A stretch of DNA of 64,000 bases from Sporosarcina sp. Te-1 (GCF_017498505.1 NZ_CP071798.1:2377501-2441500), one strand, 5' to 3'; positions 26,155 to 35,900 are shown, counted from the first letter of the stretch. Program-made: numbers and translations. The notes: generated from the letters alone by a model not told the origin.

Positions 26155-26916
26155 TTATGAATTGAAATACACACAAATATTACAGTTGTTCATCTTTTGA
26201 ATCGGAATATCCATATCATATATTTCCTTCAATGCGTCCGAATTGATAATTTCATCCGTCGGACCGTCTTTGACGACACGTCCATCCTTTAATGCGACGA
26301 TACGGTCAGAATACACAGACGCAAAATTGATATCATGCAACACGATGACGACCGTTTTTCCAAGGTCTTCGACGAGGCGGCGCAAAATCTTCATAATTTG
26401 AACCGAGTGTTTCATATCCAGATTATTGAGCGGTTCGTCTAGGAGGATATAATCGGTGTCCTGCGCAATGACCATGGCGATGAATGCACGCTGGCGTTGA
26501 CCGCCTGATAATTCATCTAAGTATTCATGCTGCATATCCATTAATTCCATATACTCCATCGCCTGTTCCACAATCCGAATATCCTCGGCATTCAAATGGC
26601 CTTTGGAATGGGGAAAGCGACCGAATGAGACGAGTTCGCGTATCGTTAAACGGACATTCATGAAATTTGATTGCCGCAAGATGGATACCCGCTTGGAAAA
26701 ATCATTCGACTTCATTTTCTTGACATTGTCATTGTCAACGAGCACTTCACCTGTATCTGCATCAAGGAGACGGCTCACCATCGAGAGGAGGGTCGATTTC
26801 CCTGCACCGTTCGGACCGATGAAAGAAGTGATCTTACCACGATGAATATTGACATTCACCTTTTCAACAACCGCTTTCTTCCCATAAAACTTCGACAGCT
26901 CACGAACTTGGATCAT
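26155..26916 (-). CDS. yclP: Ferric-siderophore ABC transporter, ATPase (YclP-like)
   Basis: A 253-residue FecE-type ATPase that powers siderophore import. Walker A is GPNGAGKSTLLSMVSRLL, the signature DELSGGQRQRAFIAMVIAQ, Walker B YILLDEPLNNLDM, H-loop VIVLHDINFAS. The ATG overlaps the yclO stop (ATGA). It ends with NNCNICVYFNS. Confidence 0.93.
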   Translation of the reverse strand: MIQVRELSKFYGKKAVVEKVNVNIHRGKITSFIGPNGAGKSTLLSMVSRLLDADTGEVLVDNDNVKKMKSNDFSKRVSILRQSNFMNVRLTIRELVSFGRFPHSKGHLNAEDIRIVEQAMEYMELMDMQHEYLDELSGGQRQRAFIAMVIAQDTDYILLDEPLNNLDMKHSVQIMKILRRLVEDLGKTVVIVLHDINFASVYSDRIVALKDGRVVKDGPTDEIINSDALKEIYDMDIPIQKMNNCNICVYFNS

Positions 26917-27863
26917 GAAGATCGACTCTCCTTTAACAGTAGATAGATGAAGTACACGCCACCGACGAAATTGATGATGACGCTAAGTGTAGTTGAGAAC
27001 GTGAACACCCGCTCCACAACCCACTGACCGCCAACGAGCGCGATAATACTCATGACAGAAGCGCCTGCAATCAGAACCGAATGCTTGTAGGTCTTAAAAA
27101 ATTGATAGGACAGGTTGGCAACTATAAGACCAAAGAATGTAATAGGACCAACGAGCGCTGTAGAAACAGAAATCAGCACAGCCGCAATGACTAGCATCAA
27201 TTTAACAACTTTGTCGTAGGAGACCCCTAAGTTGATCGCCGTATCCCTTCCGAGCGAAAGAACATCAAGTTCATTGAACGACCGCATACCGATCAAAAAC
27301 ATGAGGATGACGATTGCCAATGCCCACCAGACTAGTTCACCGCTCACATTATTAAAGCTGGCGAACATTTTATCCTGCACCCGCATAAATTCATTCGGAT
27401 CGATAAGTACTTGCAGGAAGGTCGAGATACTTTGGAAAAAGGTCCCGATGATGATCCCGACTAACAGCAGGAAGTAAATCGGCCTCTTTCCTCTCTTGAA
27501 CAGGAACTGATAGAGGATCAACGCAAATATAACCATAGTTGCAACGGATAAAATGAAATTCACGTGCCGGTTCACAATCGTAATATGGCTGGAACCGAGA
27601 AAGAAAATTACGACTGTTTGAAGCAATATATAGAGTGAATCCAATCCCATAATGCTCGGGGTAAGGATCCTGTTATGTGTAATTGTCTGGAAGATGACAG
27701 TCGAATAGGCGATCGCCACTCCAGTCAGCGCCATAGCGAGCACCTTGATGCCTCGGCGCGGCAATGCATAATCATAGCTTCCATTTAATTCATGAAACAA
27801 ATAGAGTCCGCAGAACAGGGCAGCGAGCAATCCCAGAATGATCATTTTCGTTGAGTTACGCAT
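26913..27863 (-). CDS. yclO: Ferric-siderophore ABC transporter, permease (YclO-like)
   Basis: A 316-residue FecCD-family permease with about nine membrane helices. The cytoplasmic coupling region VLSLGRDTAINLGVSYDKV and the following ALVGPITFFGLIVANLSYQF are diagnostic of the family. It pairs with YclN to form the membrane channel. It overlaps yclN by 8 nt and yclP by 4 nt. Confidence 0.93.
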   Translation of the reverse strand: MRNSTKMIILGLLAALFCGLYLFHELNGSYDYALPRRGIKVLAMALTGVAIAYSTVIFQTITHNRILTPSIMGLDSLYILLQTVVIFFLGSSHITIVNRHVNFILSVATMVIFALILYQFLFKRGKRPIYFLLLVGIIIGTFFQSISTFLQVLIDPNEFMRVQDKMFASFNNVSGELVWWALAIVILMFLIGMRSFNELDVLSLGRDTAINLGVSYDKVVKLMLVIAAVLISVSTALVGPITFFGLIVANLSYQFFKTYKHSVLIAGASVMSIIALVGGQWVVERVFTFSTTLSVIINFVGGVYFIYLLLKESRSS

Positions 27864-28806
27864 AGGCTTTCCTCCTAAACAACAGATAGAGGAAGATTCC
27901 GCTGCCGATTACTCCGACCATCAAACTAATGGATATCTCATAAGGATAAATGATAACCCTGCCAAGAATATCACATATCAGCAGGAAGATAGCCCCCAAC
28001 AATGCCGTGTGCGGTAATGTTTTCTGCAAGTGATCCCCTTTGAAGATCGAAACGATATTCGGAATGATCAATCCGAGAAACGGGATCATCCCGACTGTCA
28101 AAACGACCGTCGTTGTAATTAACGCAACGAGAATCAAACCGATGTTGACGATACGTTTGTACGCAAGACCCAGATTCTTTGAAAAATCCTCGCCCATTCC
28201 GGCCACTGTGAACCGGTTGGCATACAAATACGTGATGATAAGCACCGGGATGCTTATGTATAAAAGTTCATAACGCCCTTTCATGATCATCGAAAAGTCC
28301 CCTTGCAACCAGGCCGACATATTTTGGATGACATTCGATTTATACGCAAAGAACGTCGTGATCGACGACAATATATTCCCGAACATCAGACCGACCAGTG
28401 GAATGAAAATCGCATCCTTGAACTTTATCCGGTCAAGGATTTGCATGAACAACAGCGTGCCGGCAAGCGCAAATGCAAAAGCGACGATCATTTTCTCCAT
28501 CATGGAGGCGTTCGTGAACAATAACATCGAGACGAGAATGCCCAAACGAGTGGCATCGAGTGTACCTGCTGTCGTTGGCGAAACGAATTTATTCCGGCTA
28601 AGCTGTTGCATAATGAGGCCGGCGATGCTCATTCCTGCGCCGGCAAGCAAAATCGCAACCAATCTAGGCAAACGGCTTATTAGGAAAATCTCGGTTTCCT
28701 CCGACTTGAAATCTAGCAGATCCATCGGTGATATACGGCTCACGCCTACAAATAACGATAGGAATGAGAGCAAGATGAGTGCGATGATCAAATAGCGTTT
28801 CTTCAT
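27856..28806 (-). CDS. yclN: Ferric-siderophore ABC transporter, permease (YclN-like)
   Basis: A 316-residue FecCD-family permease, first gene of the yclNOPQ operon. It has about nine helices, the RLPRLVAILLAGAGMSIAG motif of helix 2, and the coupling region GEDFSKNLGLAYKRIVNIG followed by GMIPFLGLIIPNIV. ATG 28806 (MKKRYLIIALILL) has GGGGA 9-10 nt upstream; the open frame extends to 28890 but that part contains a Fur site and is not typical of the family. Expressed from the promoter at 28890-28917. Confidence 0.92.
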   Translation of the reverse strand: MKKRYLIIALILLSFLSLFVGVSRISPMDLLDFKSEETEIFLISRLPRLVAILLAGAGMSIAGLIMQQLSRNKFVSPTTAGTLDATRLGILVSMLLFTNASMMEKMIVAFAFALAGTLLFMQILDRIKFKDAIFIPLVGLMFGNILSSITTFFAYKSNVIQNMSAWLQGDFSMIMKGRYELLYISIPVLIITYLYANRFTVAGMGEDFSKNLGLAYKRIVNIGLILVALITTTVVLTVGMIPFLGLIIPNIVSIFKGDHLQKTLPHTALLGAIFLLICDILGRVIIYPYEISISLMVGVIGSGIFLYLLFRRKAYA

Positions 28807-28858
28807 GAAGAAAAATCCCCGATATCGAATATTTGCTTCTAATTGAGAAACATTTAGA

Positions 28859-28873
28859 TGAAAACGATTATCA
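28859..28873. promoter_or_regulatory. Fur box 2, downstream of the yclN promoter
   Basis: TGAAAACGATTATCA matches the 7-1-7 Fur consensus TGATAATnATTATCA at 13 of 15 positions. It lies just downstream of the -10. Confidence 0.75.
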
Positions 28874-28889
28874 ATTAGCTGCAAATTCA

Positions 28890-28917
28890 ATTATAGCAGG
28901 AATGAATACCGTGTCAA
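28890..28917 (-). promoter_or_regulatory. Sigma-A promoter of yclNOPQ
   Basis: Minus strand TTGACA (28912-28917), 16 nt, TATAAT (28890-28895): both hexamers are perfect. It is flanked by Fur boxes on both sides. Confidence 0.85.
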
Positions 28918-28925
28918 CCAGTAAC

Positions 28926-28940
28926 TGAAAATGATTATCA
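28926..28940. promoter_or_regulatory. Fur box 1, upstream of the yclN promoter
   Basis: TGAAAATGATTATCA matches the 7-1-7 Fur consensus at 14 of 15 positions. It abuts the -35 side of the promoter. Confidence 0.85.
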
Positions 28941-28945
28941 ATCAG

Positions 28946-29280
28946 GAAGATAGTTCACAGCAGCACAGATGGACCCGGCTTTGAAAACCGCTCCATTATG
29001 GCGCTTATGAGATTTGTGACGGGATTATTAACTTTATATGATAGAGGTTGAGGAGATAGAGCGTTGTGGAAAAGGAGGACGCGCTCGATATACGGTTCTA
29101 ATCACTGTCAATTAAATTGGTAAACAACAGGCCCCAAGGTGTTGGCACTCCCATTTATATGTTCCTTCTCCACCTTCCATTCTTCCAAAGAGAAATGATT
29201 TTGAAACTAGTACGTTTACATGGAACCATCCGTGGGAATACTAGTACCATCCCACCCCTTTCTTTTAATAATAAAAAAAC
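28946..29280. other. Intergenic region without recognised gene
   Basis: About 335 nt between the Fur region and the next terminator. A short frame from 29039 (ATGATAGAGGTTGAGG) lacks a ribosome site. I see no convincing promoter, hairpin or repeat. Confidence 0.4.
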
Positions 29281-29312
29281 GCACTGCCACTGACATTACT
29301 GTCGGGCAGTGC
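29281..29312 (-). terminator. Terminator of the DUF6612-like lipoprotein gene
   Basis: Arms GCACTGCC (29281-29288) and GGCAGTGC (29305-29312); the minus strand continues GTTTTTTTATT. Confidence 0.8.
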
Positions 29313-29318
29313 TGTTTT

Positions 29319-30170
29319 TTATTCACCCATCATTTCGCTTAGATCTACTGCATTATCAAGTACGTCTTGTGGAATTGTCACTTCGACTTCGTTGATTTTC
29401 GAGATGACAGCCTTCACTTTTTGATCTGTTTTCACATTCTCGCCTTCAATGACCATGTCTAGGCTCATATCCATATTGAATGCGGTTGTATAGAATGTTT
29501 CTTTGTCAATGAAGATCTCGAAAGTGACATCGTGTAATGTCATTTCTTCAGCTTCAGCTTCCGCATTGCTTCCTTGATCTTCTTCCATTTCTTTCAAGAG
29601 CTTTTCAAACTTTTCGCCAGAGGCTTTTAATTTTAGAATGTAGGAATCGTCTGTTTGTTCAAACTTGAACTCATCCACGTAGTCTTTGAATAATTTCATA
29701 TCCAACGTTGGATCCTCACTGGCCATGCCTTCAAGGATTTCTGCAGAAAGTTCTTCAGGGAACTTCATCCACTGGCCACTTTCTGGCTCAAACATGTATA
29801 CTTCTTTTTCAGAGATATACATTTCCACTTCTTGCTGACCGTATTCACCCATATCTACATTCATCGTTTGGTAAATTGTCATCGGCTCTACCACTGCGTC
29901 CATCTTCATCGTGATTTTACTGTTGACCGTCTCTCCACCTGACTTCATGACTTGATCAATGTCCATGTCAGTGTGCATGCTCTTTTGCTCTTGGCTAACT
30001 GCCATAGCCTTCTCGTATACTTCTTGAGCCGTCATTTTACTGATATTTTCAGTTTCCTTTTCCTTGCCTGTCTCAGCATCAACCGTTGTTTTTGGTTCTG
30101 CTTCGTTGCCGCAAGCGGCAAGAGCGAATGCCAATACTCCGGCTCCTATTACTTTCAACCATTTTTTCAA
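29319..30170 (-). CDS. DUF6612/LppX-like lipoprotein
   Basis: A 283-residue lipoprotein. Starting at TTG 30170 (GAAAGGAAG upstream) gives MKKWLKVIGAGVLAFALAACG, a clean signal peptide with lipobox Cys at 20; the longer frame from 30242 hides it. The mature part has repeated beta segments (MTIYQTMNVDMGEYGQQEVEMY; EVYMFEPESGQWMKFPEE) of the DUF6612 / LolA-like lipid-binding type common in Bacillales. Located on the outer face of the membrane; function unknown. Single gene. Confidence 0.78.
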   Translation of the reverse strand: MKKWLKVIGAGVLAFALAACGNEAEPKTTVDAETGKEKETENISKMTAQEVYEKAMAVSQEQKSMHTDMDIDQVMKSGGETVNSKITMKMDAVVEPMTIYQTMNVDMGEYGQQEVEMYISEKEVYMFEPESGQWMKFPEELSAEILEGMASEDPTLDMKLFKDYVDEFKFEQTDDSYILKLKASGEKFEKLLKEMEEDQGSNAEAEAEEMTLHDVTFEIFIDKETFYTTAFNMDMSLDMVIEGENVKTDQKVKAVISKINEVEVTIPQDVLDNAVDLSEMMGE

Positions 30171-30396
30171 ACCTAACGCTTCCTTTCGGATGATAATTTG
30201 TGTTGCAGTGATACATACGACAGGTTTCAACTTTAGTTTCATAATCTACTAAAATCACGACATTCGCCTTATAATCCATCCACTTTTCGGGACATTCCGC
30301 TCAAATTAACAAAAGTGTCCTTTTACACGTATATCCTTCGTGCAAACGGGTATACTCTTTATATCCCACCCCCCTTTCTCTTATATCATAAAAACA

Positions 30397-30426
30397 GCAC
30401 CGCCACTGGTCGAACCAGGGCGGTGC
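30397..30426 (-). terminator. Terminator of hflX
   Basis: Arms GCACCGCC (30397-30404) and GGCGGTGC (30419-30426), extended by CTGGT/ACCAG in the loop; minus strand T-tract lies at the AAAAACA side. Confidence 0.8.
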
Positions 30427-30435
30427 CTTTTTTTA

Positions 30436-31707
30436 TCAATGGCTAATTACGTAAGCTTCGAATCGAGACTTCAAGGCTTCCGGCATTTCGACTGTCAGGA
30501 CCGTACCGTCTTCCTCATACTCCATCCTCTTGACGGTCGCTTTTTCATTCAAGAATGAAACGAGATCTCCCCGGTCAAACGGCAGCCGCAATTTACAGGT
30601 GACATACTGCTCAAAAACATGCTTTTTAATCAGTTCAATCAGTTCATCTAACCCTTTTCCATCTTTAGCAGAAATCCATACATTATCGCCATGGGCCCGC
30701 GGATAATCGGTCGATGCCATATCTGACTTGTTAAAAATATGAAGGGTGTGTATATTTTCAACGCCGACTTCCTCCAACGTCTCTTCCGTCACTTTCATCA
30801 TATAATCATGTTCTGGATTGGAAACATCAACGACATGCAACAGGAGATCCGCTTCCCTTGCTTCCTCCAACGTCGAACGAAAAGCCTTCACCAGATGATG
30901 TGGCAGCTTAGAAACAAAGCCGACTGTATCGGTCAAGAGAAATTCTTTATGATCTTGGAGACGGACCCGGCGTACCGATGTATCGAGTGTTGCGAACAGC
31001 ATATCTTTTTCGAATACTTGTTTGGCATTAGACTCATCCATCCGGAGCAATAACTGATTGAGTAACGTTGATTTCCCGGCATTCGTATAACCAACAATGG
31101 AGACAACTGGTATACCGCTTCTCTTTCTCTGTTTCCGCTGCGTTTCCCGTTGCTCCTTGGCATGTTCCAAGTCTCTGCGAAGCTTGGCGATCTGGTCCTC
31201 GATCTTCCGGCGGTCGAGCTCCAATTTCGTCTCCCCGGCCCCTTTGTTCTGGAAGCCGCCCCCCGTGCCGCCCCCCTGCCTGCTCAAGGAAGCACGCAAA
31301 CCGACAAGGCGTGGCAGCGTATATTGCAGTTGGGCCAGTTCCACTTGCATGCGCGCTTCGTGCGTACGTGCACGCCGAGCAAAAATATCGAGGATCAGCA
31401 TCGTCCGGTCAATCACCTTCACTTCCAACTCGGCTTCCAAGTTCCGAATTTGAGAAGGGGTCAGCTCATCGTTGAATATGACGAGATTTGCATCTGTCGT
31501 TTCATACATGTGCCGGATCTCTTCGACTTTCCCCTTTCCAACGTAATGAGTCGGGTTGCGGCGTTCCAGATTTTGCGTGACACTTCCAACAACGGTCACA
31601 TCTATCGCTTCCGCCAGGTTTTTCAGTTCTTCCATTTCATATTCAAAGTGTTCATTGTCTGTTTCTTTCACTCCAACGAGCACTGCATATTCCACTAAGA
31701 TATCCAT
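30436..31707 (-). CDS. hflX: Ribosome-associated GTPase HflX
   Basis: A 423-residue GTPase that binds the 50S subunit and rescues or splits stalled ribosomes, mainly under stress. The N-terminal HflX domain has HYVGKGKVEEI and the glycine-rich SRQGGGTGGGFQNKGAGETK; the G domain has G1 VGYTNAGKSTLLNQL, G3 DTVGFVSKLP, G4 FNKSD and G5 SAKDGKG. A short C-terminal domain follows. Length is normal. Single gene with its own terminator. Confidence 0.95.
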   Translation of the reverse strand: MDILVEYAVLVGVKETDNEHFEYEMEELKNLAEAIDVTVVGSVTQNLERRNPTHYVGKGKVEEIRHMYETTDANLVIFNDELTPSQIRNLEAELEVKVIDRTMLILDIFARRARTHEARMQVELAQLQYTLPRLVGLRASLSRQGGGTGGGFQNKGAGETKLELDRRKIEDQIAKLRRDLEHAKEQRETQRKQRKRSGIPVVSIVGYTNAGKSTLLNQLLLRMDESNAKQVFEKDMLFATLDTSVRRVRLQDHKEFLLTDTVGFVSKLPHHLVKAFRSTLEEAREADLLLHVVDVSNPEHDYMMKVTEETLEEVGVENIHTLHIFNKSDMASTDYPRAHGDNVWISAKDGKGLDELIELIKKHVFEQYVTCKLRLPFDRGDLVSFLNEKATVKRMEYEEDGTVLTVEMPEALKSRFEAYVISH

Positions 31708-31726
31708 AGATTGCCCCTTTCATTTG

Positions 31727-32437
31727 TCATGGCTGCTTGTACGCATCAGTTTGTCCAATGATGACGTCTGCCAATCTTTCTTTTTCCTCTTCGTGTTCCC
31801 GGAACGACAGCTTTACGTTTTCCAGTTGGATGGAATGATCGTCCCCTACTTTCTGTGATAGAAGAACGGCCCATTCACCTGTCTCTTTTAACGGGTCTTG
31901 CACATGAAATATACATTCCTGGATTTCGAGCGTTTCGTTTCCGGGAGGCAATGCGCCTTCCCTTCGAAGTTTTTCCAAACGGACTTCCTCCGGCTCTTCC
32001 CATTCAATGAAAAACGGATAAGGCAGCTCATCAGAAACCGGCTGATCGATAAATAGCATCTTCCACTTTTTTAGCTCCCCACTAGCCGTGCGCCGCTGCG
32101 CATTCAACACACCGGACGTTTGAAACCCTTTATTCTCGACTTCCTCTTGAAACGATTCAATGCCTTCCACCGACAGACAGAGCGTCCCCCATCTATCGCC
32201 GGCCGGAAGATCATACAATAGGAGACGTGTCAGTGGATGGTCGACTTGAGTTGCCAGCCTCGGCTCCTCGACCGCCAGCCATTCCACATACGCATTCCCC
32301 GCATACAACAACGCATTGTACGTCCCCCATTTTTCATGCCGGCCCCCTGCAACGGCATATCGGCCTTCATTCGCTTGCTGTTGAACGACTGCGTCAGGGC
32401 TTGCTTGTGTGAAATATACCACATGATCCAATTTCAT
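31727..32437 (-). CDS. VOC / glyoxalase-like domain protein
   Basis: A 236-residue cytoplasmic protein that starts MKLDHVVYFT, the first strand of the vicinal oxygen chelate fold, with later metal-site-like pieces (YVEWLAVEEP; PFFIEWEEPEE). It matches the Glyoxalase_3-like group of Bacillus proteins of unknown substrate. AGGAGGAGAG precedes the ATG. It lies just upstream of hflX on the same strand, 19 nt apart, and may be cotranscribed with it. Confidence 0.75.
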   Translation of the reverse strand: MKLDHVVYFTQASPDAVVQQQANEGRYAVAGGRHEKWGTYNALLYAGNAYVEWLAVEEPRLATQVDHPLTRLLLYDLPAGDRWGTLCLSVEGIESFQEEVENKGFQTSGVLNAQRRTASGELKKWKMLFIDQPVSDELPYPFFIEWEEPEEVRLEKLRREGALPPGNETLEIQECIFHVQDPLKETGEWAVLLSQKVGDDHSIQLENVKLSFREHEEEKERLADVIIGQTDAYKQP

Positions 32438-32578
32438 AACCCAAACTCTCCTCCTCTTTCTAGTAGATATCTATTACTCTACATGATAGCATCAAGTTGT
32501 TGAATTGCGTTGCATGTATCAATTAAATATGGGTAGTCATACAATATATTTAACTTTTATCGAAAGGAAGGTGTTTGC

Positions 32579-33421
32579 ATGGATACCCCCTTTGTCCTTC
32601 ATATTACCAATTCACCACCAGAAATTGAGAGAATATCCGCGCTTATGGATTCGTTTCAGTTGCCCAGTGTGACAGTGCAGACTATTCAGGAAGGCCTAGA
32701 TCGGCTCGATATTCTGAATCCGTCCGTCATCCTGCTTTCCCTCCCGCCAAAGAATTATATGGAGCGGTTTCACGAGATCGAGGAACTCGCCAAGCAAGCA
32801 TTAGATCGATTCATGCCGTTATTTATCATTGGCGATCCACCTTCCGACTCGGAAAAGGAAAAACTATTTAAACAAGGGCCGTTTGACTTTGTGACACGCC
32901 CTGTGGATGAATTGTTCTTCCAACATCTTCTTCAGGGACGGATTACATTTAAAAGGAAATTGGACCAAGCCCTTTCCGAGCAGGAACGAGTCGACGAAAG
33001 GTCAGCGGACTCCACGCTGCCTCGGGCATTGGAGATCATTCTGATTGATGACGATCCGATCACATTGGAGATTCTGAAACAACAATTTTCCTCCTTGCGA
33101 ATTGAAAACCATTTCATAGAGGTCAAAAAGTTTACAAATGGTGCGGATTTCATTGCCACTGATTGGTATGATCGGGAGCGCTATTATGCCATTATTCTAG
33201 ATGGTATCATGCCCAAAATGACCGGTTTTGAGGTACTTACCCACATTCGTTCCACCTACCCACAAAAAAACATTCTGATTTTTATGTTGACCTCCAGGTC
33301 CGGCCCGCTGGATATGGAGCAATCCTTGGAAGCCGGTGCGGATGATTACATCACTAAACCGTTCAAACCTAAAGAAGTGGCTCTTAGAGTACATCGACTC
33401 ACTAAAAGGTTATTCAAATGA
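32579..33421 (+). CDS. Tandem-receiver response-regulator protein without DNA-binding domain
   Basis: A 280-residue protein with two receiver-like domains. The first (about 1-125) is degenerate: where the phosphoacceptor Asp should be it reads PSVILLSLPP with Ser54. The second (150-280) is canonical: acidic pocket DDD at 157-159, phosphoacceptor Asp208 in LDGIMPKMTG, Thr/Ser at 238-239 and Lys260 in ITKPF. There is no output domain, so it must signal by protein contact. AAGGAAGG precedes the ATG. Its stop overlaps the HEAT-repeat gene by 4 nt; together with the GT2 synthase they form one operon, so control of polysaccharide synthesis is the natural inference. Confidence 0.85.
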   Translation: MDTPFVLHITNSPPEIERISALMDSFQLPSVTVQTIQEGLDRLDILNPSVILLSLPPKNYMERFHEIEELAKQALDRFMPLFIIGDPPSDSEKEKLFKQGPFDFVTRPVDELFFQHLLQGRITFKRKLDQALSEQERVDERSADSTLPRALEIILIDDDPITLEILKQQFSSLRIENHFIEVKKFTNGADFIATDWYDRERYYAIILDGIMPKMTGFEVLTHIRSTYPQKNILIFMLTSRSGPLDMEQSLEAGADDYITKPFKPKEVALRVHRLTKRLFK

Positions 33422-34461
33422 GAGTAGACCTGACAGTTATCGGTTGGATCATCGGCACATTAATTGTGTTGCAAGTCCTCCTTCTCGCAATTCTTGTTTG
33501 GCGCAAAATATTGCGGAACCGTACGGAACAGAGGGAGCAGCAACGATATGCTGAGCTGCTGCCGGAATTTGTGTCCCATTTATACGGTGAAACGGATTTG
33601 GACGTGTCTAAACTGAAAAATGACTATCGAGTCGCACAACGATTGGCGAGCGACATCATGTCTTCTACGAGCGATGAGGGGATTCAGGAAAAGGTACAGA
33701 CAACTGCATTCGAGGCCCTGCATAAACCGTATGAGCGTGCATTGAAGGACTCTTCTTGGCCCGTTCGGATGAATGTGCTGTATTATATCCAATCGTTTCA
33801 AATGAAAGGCCTGGCGCCGCTATTGCGATCTAGATTCGAGGAAATGACTGTGTGGGATGATGAGAAAAAGCAGCTGGCCCGGACTCTCGCTTCCCTTGGA
33901 GATCTCTCCATCCTACCCGCCGTTTTTTCAGACATCCAGCACTCACAGAAATTCTATCGGGATGTTTTATTGCGATTTCCCGAAGAAGTTGACCCACAAT
34001 TACTGGCTTATTACGAAGACACGGATAATCCGTCCTATCAATGTGCGTATTTACAACGTATCAGCGACCGGGAGGCACAGGAGCAGATAGCGCAAGTGGA
34101 AGAGGCCTTGGCCAATGATCTCATTGAAGTTCGGATGCAGGCGCTTAAAACTATCGGCAATCTGTACTTTATGCGTACACCGGAACTTTTGCGGCCCTTC
34201 TTTACTTCCTCTCAGTGGCAAGAGCGGATGCTGGTCGCCCAAACGGTACGGAAGCTTCACATAAACGCGTTTTCAGAGGAGCTGAGCCAATTGCTTGGTG
34301 ATGCTGAATGGTGGGTTCGCTATGCTGCTGCCGAAACAATTCTTGAAGTAGAGGGGGCTGAGAGATTGAATTTCTACGTTGAAAACCATCCAGATTCATT
34401 TGCCCGTGATATGGCGAGTCAATGGCTCAGCACGGAAAGCAAGCTGAATGCCCATGCATAA
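33418..34461 (+). CDS. Membrane-anchored HEAT-repeat protein
   Basis: A 347-residue protein: one N-terminal membrane helix (about 7-29, VIGWIIGTLIVLQVLLLAILVW) and a cytoplasmic all-alpha body of HEAT-like repeats (LKDSSWPVRMNVLYYI; LANDLIEVRMQALKTIGNL; LGDAEWWVRYAAAETILEV). HEAT repeats are protein-binding scaffolds, so it may carry the signal from the upstream receiver protein to the synthase. The start overlaps the receiver gene (ATGA) and its end overlaps the synthase gene by 14 nt. I know of no characterised homologue. Confidence 0.78.
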   Translation: MRVDLTVIGWIIGTLIVLQVLLLAILVWRKILRNRTEQREQQRYAELLPEFVSHLYGETDLDVSKLKNDYRVAQRLASDIMSSTSDEGIQEKVQTTAFEALHKPYERALKDSSWPVRMNVLYYIQSFQMKGLAPLLRSRFEEMTVWDDEKKQLARTLASLGDLSILPAVFSDIQHSQKFYRDVLLRFPEEVDPQLLAYYEDTDNPSYQCAYLQRISDREAQEQIAQVEEALANDLIEVRMQALKTIGNLYFMRTPELLRPFFTSSQWQERMLVAQTVRKLHINAFSEELSQLLGDAEWWVRYAAAETILEVEGAERLNFYVENHPDSFARDMASQWLSTESKLNAHA

Positions 34462-35872
34462 TGCACTCTTCATTGCACTCAGCAGTTTATCGGTCTTTGT
34501 CATCCTTTTCATGGCTGGCACAGCAATCAGCTACCTGTTTCTCTTCCTGTCCTCCATGCGGAAAGTAATGCGGGAAGGAAAACTCGAAAAAAGGTCTATT
34601 CTAGACGACCTTTCATTGAAGGATCGGACCTATCCCGTGTCTATCCTTGTTCCTGCTTACAACGAGGAAGTGGGAGTCATCTCCACCGTACGCTCCCTGT
34701 TGACATTGGATTATCCGGAGTATGAAATCGTCGTCATTGATGATGGCTCCAAAGACCAAACATTAGCCAAGCTGATTAGCGCTTTTCAAATGAGACAGGT
34801 GGATCATGCCACGCGGCTTACGCTTCCTTCAAAGCCGATCAAAGGCGTCTATCAATCGGCAGCCTACCCGTCGGTGAAAGTAATTTCAAAAGAAAATGGC
34901 GGCAAAGCAGATGCCCTTAACTGTGGGATCAACGCGTCCGTCTATCCTTACTTTTGTGCAATTGACGGGGATTCCATTTTGGAGCAGGATGCGTTGATGA
35001 AGACGATGAAGCCCATCATCGATTCGGAAGAGGAAGTGATTGCTGTCGGCGGCTCCGTCCGTATAGCGAACGGAATCACTATATCCCGAAGTCAAGTCGA
35101 GAAGATCGAGTTGCCGCACAAGCCGATCGTCATTATGCAAATCATCGAGTATTTACGTGCATTTTTGATTGGACGCCTCGGTTTCAGCCGATTCAATCAG
35201 CTGCTTATCGTCTCGGGTGCTTTCGGCCTGTTCAATAAAGGCGCTGTCATTCATGCCGGAGGCTATACAGAAGGCTTAATCGGAGAAGACATGGAACTAA
35301 TCGTCCGGCTGCATCGGGTCAATATCGAAAACAAACTAAAGAAACGGATTGTATTTATCCCCGATCCGGTCTGCTGGACGGAAGCACCAGAGACCTTCAG
35401 CGTACTGCGAAAACAACGGATCCGTTGGCAACGCGGACTTGCCGAAACGTTGTTGGCTCACAAGAAAATGTTGTTTAATCCAGCCTATGGTGCCGTAGGG
35501 ATGGTGACATTCCCTTATTTCCTTTTCGTCGAACTGCTCGGCTCCGTTGTGGAACTGATCGGATTCTTGATTATTATCATCGGTATCTTTTTTACTATTT
35601 TGGATCCTGTCATCGTCGGAACCATTTTTGCTGTTTCCATTCTTTATGGCTCGTTCATTTCCTCTCTGGCCGTTCTGCTCGAGGAACTGACATTGCACAA
35701 ATACCCTAAAGTCCGGCATTTGCTCATCCTGTTCCTTTGGGCGTTGACCGAGTCGCTTTGGTACCGTCCCCTCCTTGTTCTCTGGCGGATCGAAGGGCTG
35801 CTGAATACATTCAAGAAGAAGGCGGATTGGGGAAATATGGAGCGCAAAGGCATTTCATCGAATGAAGGATGA
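34448..35872 (+). CDS. Processive family 2 glycosyltransferase (polysaccharide synthase type)
   Basis: A 474-residue inner-membrane GT2 enzyme. An N-terminal helix (8-36) is followed by the GT-A domain with all processive motifs: VPAYNEE (69-75), VIDDGSKD (96-103), DGDS (173-176), GGYTEGLIGEDMEL with ED at 280-281, and QRIRWQRG (323-330). Three or four C-terminal helices follow (about 345-445). This is the PgaC/IcaA/BcsA-like layout for beta-linked polysaccharide made and exported in one step. The sugar cannot be told from sequence. Last gene of the receiver/HEAT/synthase operon; convergent with an anchored glycoside hydrolase. Confidence 0.87.
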   Translation: MPMHNALFIALSSLSVFVILFMAGTAISYLFLFLSSMRKVMREGKLEKRSILDDLSLKDRTYPVSILVPAYNEEVGVISTVRSLLTLDYPEYEIVVIDDGSKDQTLAKLISAFQMRQVDHATRLTLPSKPIKGVYQSAAYPSVKVISKENGGKADALNCGINASVYPYFCAIDGDSILEQDALMKTMKPIIDSEEEVIAVGGSVRIANGITISRSQVEKIELPHKPIVIMQIIEYLRAFLIGRLGFSRFNQLLIVSGAFGLFNKGAVIHAGGYTEGLIGEDMELIVRLHRVNIENKLKKRIVFIPDPVCWTEAPETFSVLRKQRIRWQRGLAETLLAHKKMLFNPAYGAVGMVTFPYFLFVELLGSVVELIGFLIIIIGIFFTILDPVIVGTIFAVSILYGSFISSLAVLLEELTLHKYPKVRHLLILFLWALTESLWYRPLLVLWRIEGLLNTFKKKADWGNMERKGISSNEG

Positions 35873-35900
35873 TAAAAATTTACCTACTTCATTAAATAGA

